DNA of 64,000 bases. Source: Xenophilus arseniciresistens (lineage in GTDB: Bacteria > Pseudomonadota > Gammaproteobacteria > Burkholderiales > Burkholderiaceae_C). Made by a program: the position numbers and the translations under genes. Positions 61,933-64,000 of the stretch are shown piece after piece; the stretch's first letter is position 1; each line of letters opens with the position of its first letter. The stretch covers positions 62,001-126,000 of the forward strand of contig NZ_JAQIPB010000003.1 of assembly GCF_028023875.1 (NCBI RefSeq), read 5' to 3'. The notes below the pieces were generated by a model that did not search any database, had not been told where the DNA came from, and worked only from the letters and a program-made list of their open reading frames with translations.

Positions 61933-62968
61933 GGTCGGCAAGGGATTGCAGTGCGGCCGGCGGCAGCAGCGCCGCCAGCTCGGAAGGAAGATCGGCCTGC
62001 AGCGCCAGCGGCTGGCCCGTGGCCGGATGCGTCAAGCGCAGGCGCCAGGCATGCAGGAACATGCGCCTGACGCCCAGTTGCGTCAGCGCGCGGCGGCGCT
62101 CGAAGTCGCCGTATTTGTCATCGCCCACGATGGGGTGGCCGGCCGAAGACAGGTGCACGCGGATCTGGTGCGTGCGCCCGGTCTTGATGGTGACGGCCAG
62201 CAGGCTCATGGGCTGATCATCGCCGGCCAGCGTGACACGCGCGAGCACGCGCACCAAAGTCAGCGCGCGCAGGGCGTCGGGGTGGTCCTTGTCCACGACC
62301 TTGACGCGGCGCTCGCCCTCGGCCTGCCCGGGCTGGGGCGGCAGCAGGTAGCGCGCCAGCGGCGCGTCCAGCACCTTCAGGCGCGCGGGCCAGTCGCCCT
62401 CCACCAGCGCCAGGTAGGTCTTGCCGGTCTCGCGCGTGCGGAACTGGGCCTGCAGCGCCGTGAGCGCGCTGCGTTTCTTGGCCACCAGCAGCACGCCCGA
62501 GGTCTCGCGGTCCAGCCGGTGCACCAGTTCGAGGAAGCGGGCCGTGGGCCGCGCGGCGCGCAGCTGCTCGATCACGCCGAAGCTCAGGCCGCTGCCGCCA
62601 TGCACCGCCACGCCGGCCGGCTTGTTGATGGCCAGCAGCGCTTCGTCTTCGTGCAGCAGATCGAAGCCGCGCGGCGGCGCCGCCGGTGCCGGTGCGGCGG
62701 CGCTCACGCGCACGGGCGGCAGGCGCAGCAGGTCGCCCGCGGCCACGCGCGTGTCGGCCTGCACGCGGCCCTTGTTCAGCCGCACCTCGCCCGAGCGGAT
62801 GATCCGGTAGACATGGGTCTTGGGCACGCCCTTGAGCATGCGGAACAGGAAGTTGTCCAGTCGCTGACCGGCGGACTCCTCGTCCACGGTCAGGAATTGC
62901 ACCTCACCGGACGAAGGTGTGCGACCTGCCGCCGATGCCTGCGGCTTCGCACCTATAATGTTTTTCAC
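61916..62968 (-). CDS. rluC: 23S rRNA pseudouridine synthase RluC
   Basis: A 350-residue enzyme modifying 23S rRNA. An S4 RNA-binding domain (LDNFLFRMLKGVPKTHVYRI, RSGEVRLNKGR) precedes the RluA-type catalytic domain with Asp in LVHRLDRETSG. The GTG start at 62966-62968 (VKNIIGAKPQA) is chosen; a TTG at 63019 would extend it by 17. It is divergent from rne, as commonly seen in proteobacteria. Confidence 0.93.
   Translation of the reverse strand: MKNIIGAKPQASAAGRTPSSGEVQFLTVDEESAGQRLDNFLFRMLKGVPKTHVYRIIRSGEVRLNKGRVQADTRVAAGDLLRLPPVRVSAAAPAPAAPPRGFDLLHEDEALLAINKPAGVAVHGGSGLSFGVIEQLRAARPTARFLELVHRLDRETSGVLLVAKKRSALTALQAQFRTRETGKTYLALVEGDWPARLKVLDAPLARYLLPPQPGQAEGERRVKVVDKDHPDALRALTLVRVLARVTLAGDDQPMSLLAVTIKTGRTHQIRVHLSSAGHPIVGDDKYGDFERRRALTQLGVRRMFLHAWRLRLTHPATGQPLALQADLPSELAALLPPAALQSLADHDPSA
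62954..62959 (+). promoter_or_regulatory. Possible -10 element for rne (TATAAT)
   Basis: A consensus TATAAT on the plus strand lies inside the first codons of rluC. If used, the rne transcript would have a leader of about 565 bases. No clear -35 is seen. Confidence 0.4.
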
Positions 62969-63533
62969 CAGCGCGCCTGTGTAAGTGCTTGATTTGAACG
63001 AGAAGTTTAGAGCACCCAACTAAGCCCTGGCAGGTCGATGCCGCCCCGGCAGTGCCACCCCAAGCCCCGCGCATCCGCGCCCGGCACCGGAAAGCACCCA
63101 AGGGTCTGGCCGACACAGACGAAACCCCGACACGGAATACCCCAAGCCGACCGGCGCCCCAATCGGTGCGCTGATCGGTGGATACAAGCGAGTGCCCCTG
63201 CTGTGCTGATGTGGCTGATTCAAATGTGCCTGCGCTGGCTGATGCCCGCGCCGCAGGGCATTGAAGCCACGACCGCCAGCGTCAAGACCGACCGCCCCGC
63301 CCCACGAGGGCCGGCCGCTTGGCCTCGACGCGGCATCGGCCTCGCCCCCATCCTCGCGCCACCCACCCCCTGGCCAGCGGGCTGAGCCCGACCGCAGGTG
63401 GGGCGGCTGACTGCCCCTCCTACGAACGCCTTGCGGAGTGCCACGGCCATTCCCCCGTCGTTTCGCTGCGTCGTCCGCGCATCGTGGGCCCCCATCGGGC
63501 CAGTACGAGACAACCAAAAGGACACGCACTCCC
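62969..63533 (+). other. Long intergenic region forming the rne leader
   Basis: Between the rluC and rne starts lie 565 bases with no supported gene. The frames open here are Arg/Pro/Gly-rich and lack ribosome binding sites. In E. coli the rne 5' UTR folds and lets RNase E cut its own message; a similar role is plausible here. Confidence 0.6.
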
Positions 63534-64000
63534 ATGAAGCGGATGCTGATCAACGCCACGCAGGCCGAAGAACGCCGCCTGGCCATCGTCGACGGGCAAA
63601 AGCTCCTCGACTATGAAATCGAGATCGAAGGGCGCGAACAGCGCAAGGGCAACATCTACAAGGCCGTCGTCACGCGCGTCGAGCCTTCGCTGGAAGCCTG
63701 CTTCGTCAACTATGGCGAAGAACGCCACGGCTTCCTGCCGTTCAAGGAAATCTCCAAGCAGTACTTCGCCGAAGGCGTTTCCGCCAGCTCGGCCCGCATC
63801 CAGGATGCGATCAAGGAAGGCCAGGAAATCCTGGTGCAGGTGGAGAAGGAAGAACGTGGCAACAAGGGCGCAGCCCTGACCACCTTCATCAGCCTGGCCG
63901 GCCGCTATGTGGTGCTGATGCCCAACAACCCGCGCGGCGGCGGTGTGAGCCGGCGCATCGAGGGCGAGAAGCGCGCCGAGCTCAAGGAAGCGCTGGACCA
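63534..64000 (+). CDS. rne: Ribonuclease E (3' end outside window)
   Basis: The first 155 codons of the RNA degradosome endonuclease. It opens [20 protein letters not shown], and the S1 RNA-binding domain follows ([29 protein letters not shown]). [17 protein letters not shown] near the window end leads into the RNase H-like region. ATG 63534 is the family start, with AAAAGGA about 12 bases upstream. The frame is open at the window edge. Confidence 0.96.
   Translation, partial: MKRMLINATQAEERRLAIVDGQKLLDYEIEIEGREQRKGNIYKAVVTRVEPSLEACFVNYGEERHGFLPFKEISKQYFAEGVSASSARIQDAIKEGQEILVQVEKEERGNKGAALTTFISLAGRYVVLMPNNPRGGGVSRRIEGEKRAELKEALD

Noticed and set aside
63038-63385. 115-residue plus-strand frame in the rne leader
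   Set aside because: Pro/Arg-rich, no Shine-Dalgarno sequence and no recognisable domain; more likely untranslated leader.
63020-63586. 188-residue minus-strand frame within the rne leader
   Set aside because: Composition is Arg/Gly/Pro-rich, it overlaps the rne start, has no ribosome binding site and no family motif.

Overview
The window is one high-GC chromosomal segment carrying housekeeping genes only. I see no insertion sequence, prophage, CRISPR array, rRNA or tRNA gene. Gene content and order point to a betaproteobacterium of the order Burkholderiales, most likely family Comamonadaceae (Acidovorax/Comamonas-like). The supporting blocks are mdh-gntR-sdhCDAB-sdhE-gltA, leuCDB-asd-fimV-truA-trpFBA-accD, rpoE-rseAB-mucD-lepA-lepB-rnc-era-recO-pdxJ-acpS, and rpmF-plsX-fabHDG-acpP-fabF. 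Two copies of a REP-like repeat that I associate with Comamonadaceae support this. Genus cannot be fixed from the sequence.

Layout. 1-7.4 kb: the end of an alpha/beta hydrolase, two lipid A acyltransferase homologues, metK behind a SAM-II-type riboswitch, a lipoprotein gamma-glutamyltransferase and an amidase. 7.4-19 kb: a TCA-cycle block (acnB, a CitE-like lyase and mdh on the minus strand; gntR, sdhCDAB, sdhE and gltA on the plus strand). 19-26 kb: a LysR regulator, leuCDB, a glutathione transferase with a WYL regulator, and asd. asd sits behind a leader peptide of Thr, Ile and Lys codons and an attenuator-like terminator. 26-37 kb: fimV, truA-trpF-trpB-trpA-accD, yggT, a Lon-N-domain gene and lysS.

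37-50 kb (minus strand): rpoE-rseA-rseB-mucD, then lepA-lepB-DUF4845-rnc-era-recO-pdxJ-acpS-nagZ. The second set is joined largely by 4-base stop/start overlaps; rnc appears to start at CTG. 50-57 kb (minus strand): the fatty-acid cluster yceD-rpmF-plsX-fabH-fabD-fabG-acpP-fabF. 57-64 kb: yceF (Maf), an RsmI-like methylase and an MFS carrier on the plus strand; sppA, a Rieske protein, a Gph-like phosphatase and rluC on the minus strand; then the start of rne after a leader of more than 500 bp.

The most interesting material is regulatory RNA: (1) a Thr/Ile/Lys leader peptide with mutually exclusive helices ahead of asd, the branch-point gene of the aspartate family; (2) a SAM-II-like pseudoknot ahead of metK; (3) a hairpin that buries the trpA Shine-Dalgarno sequence next to a REP-like repeat inserted between trpB and trpA; (4) hairpins ahead of accD and lepA; and (5) very long leaders for rne and rpmF. 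These are read by eye and were not folded or searched by computer.
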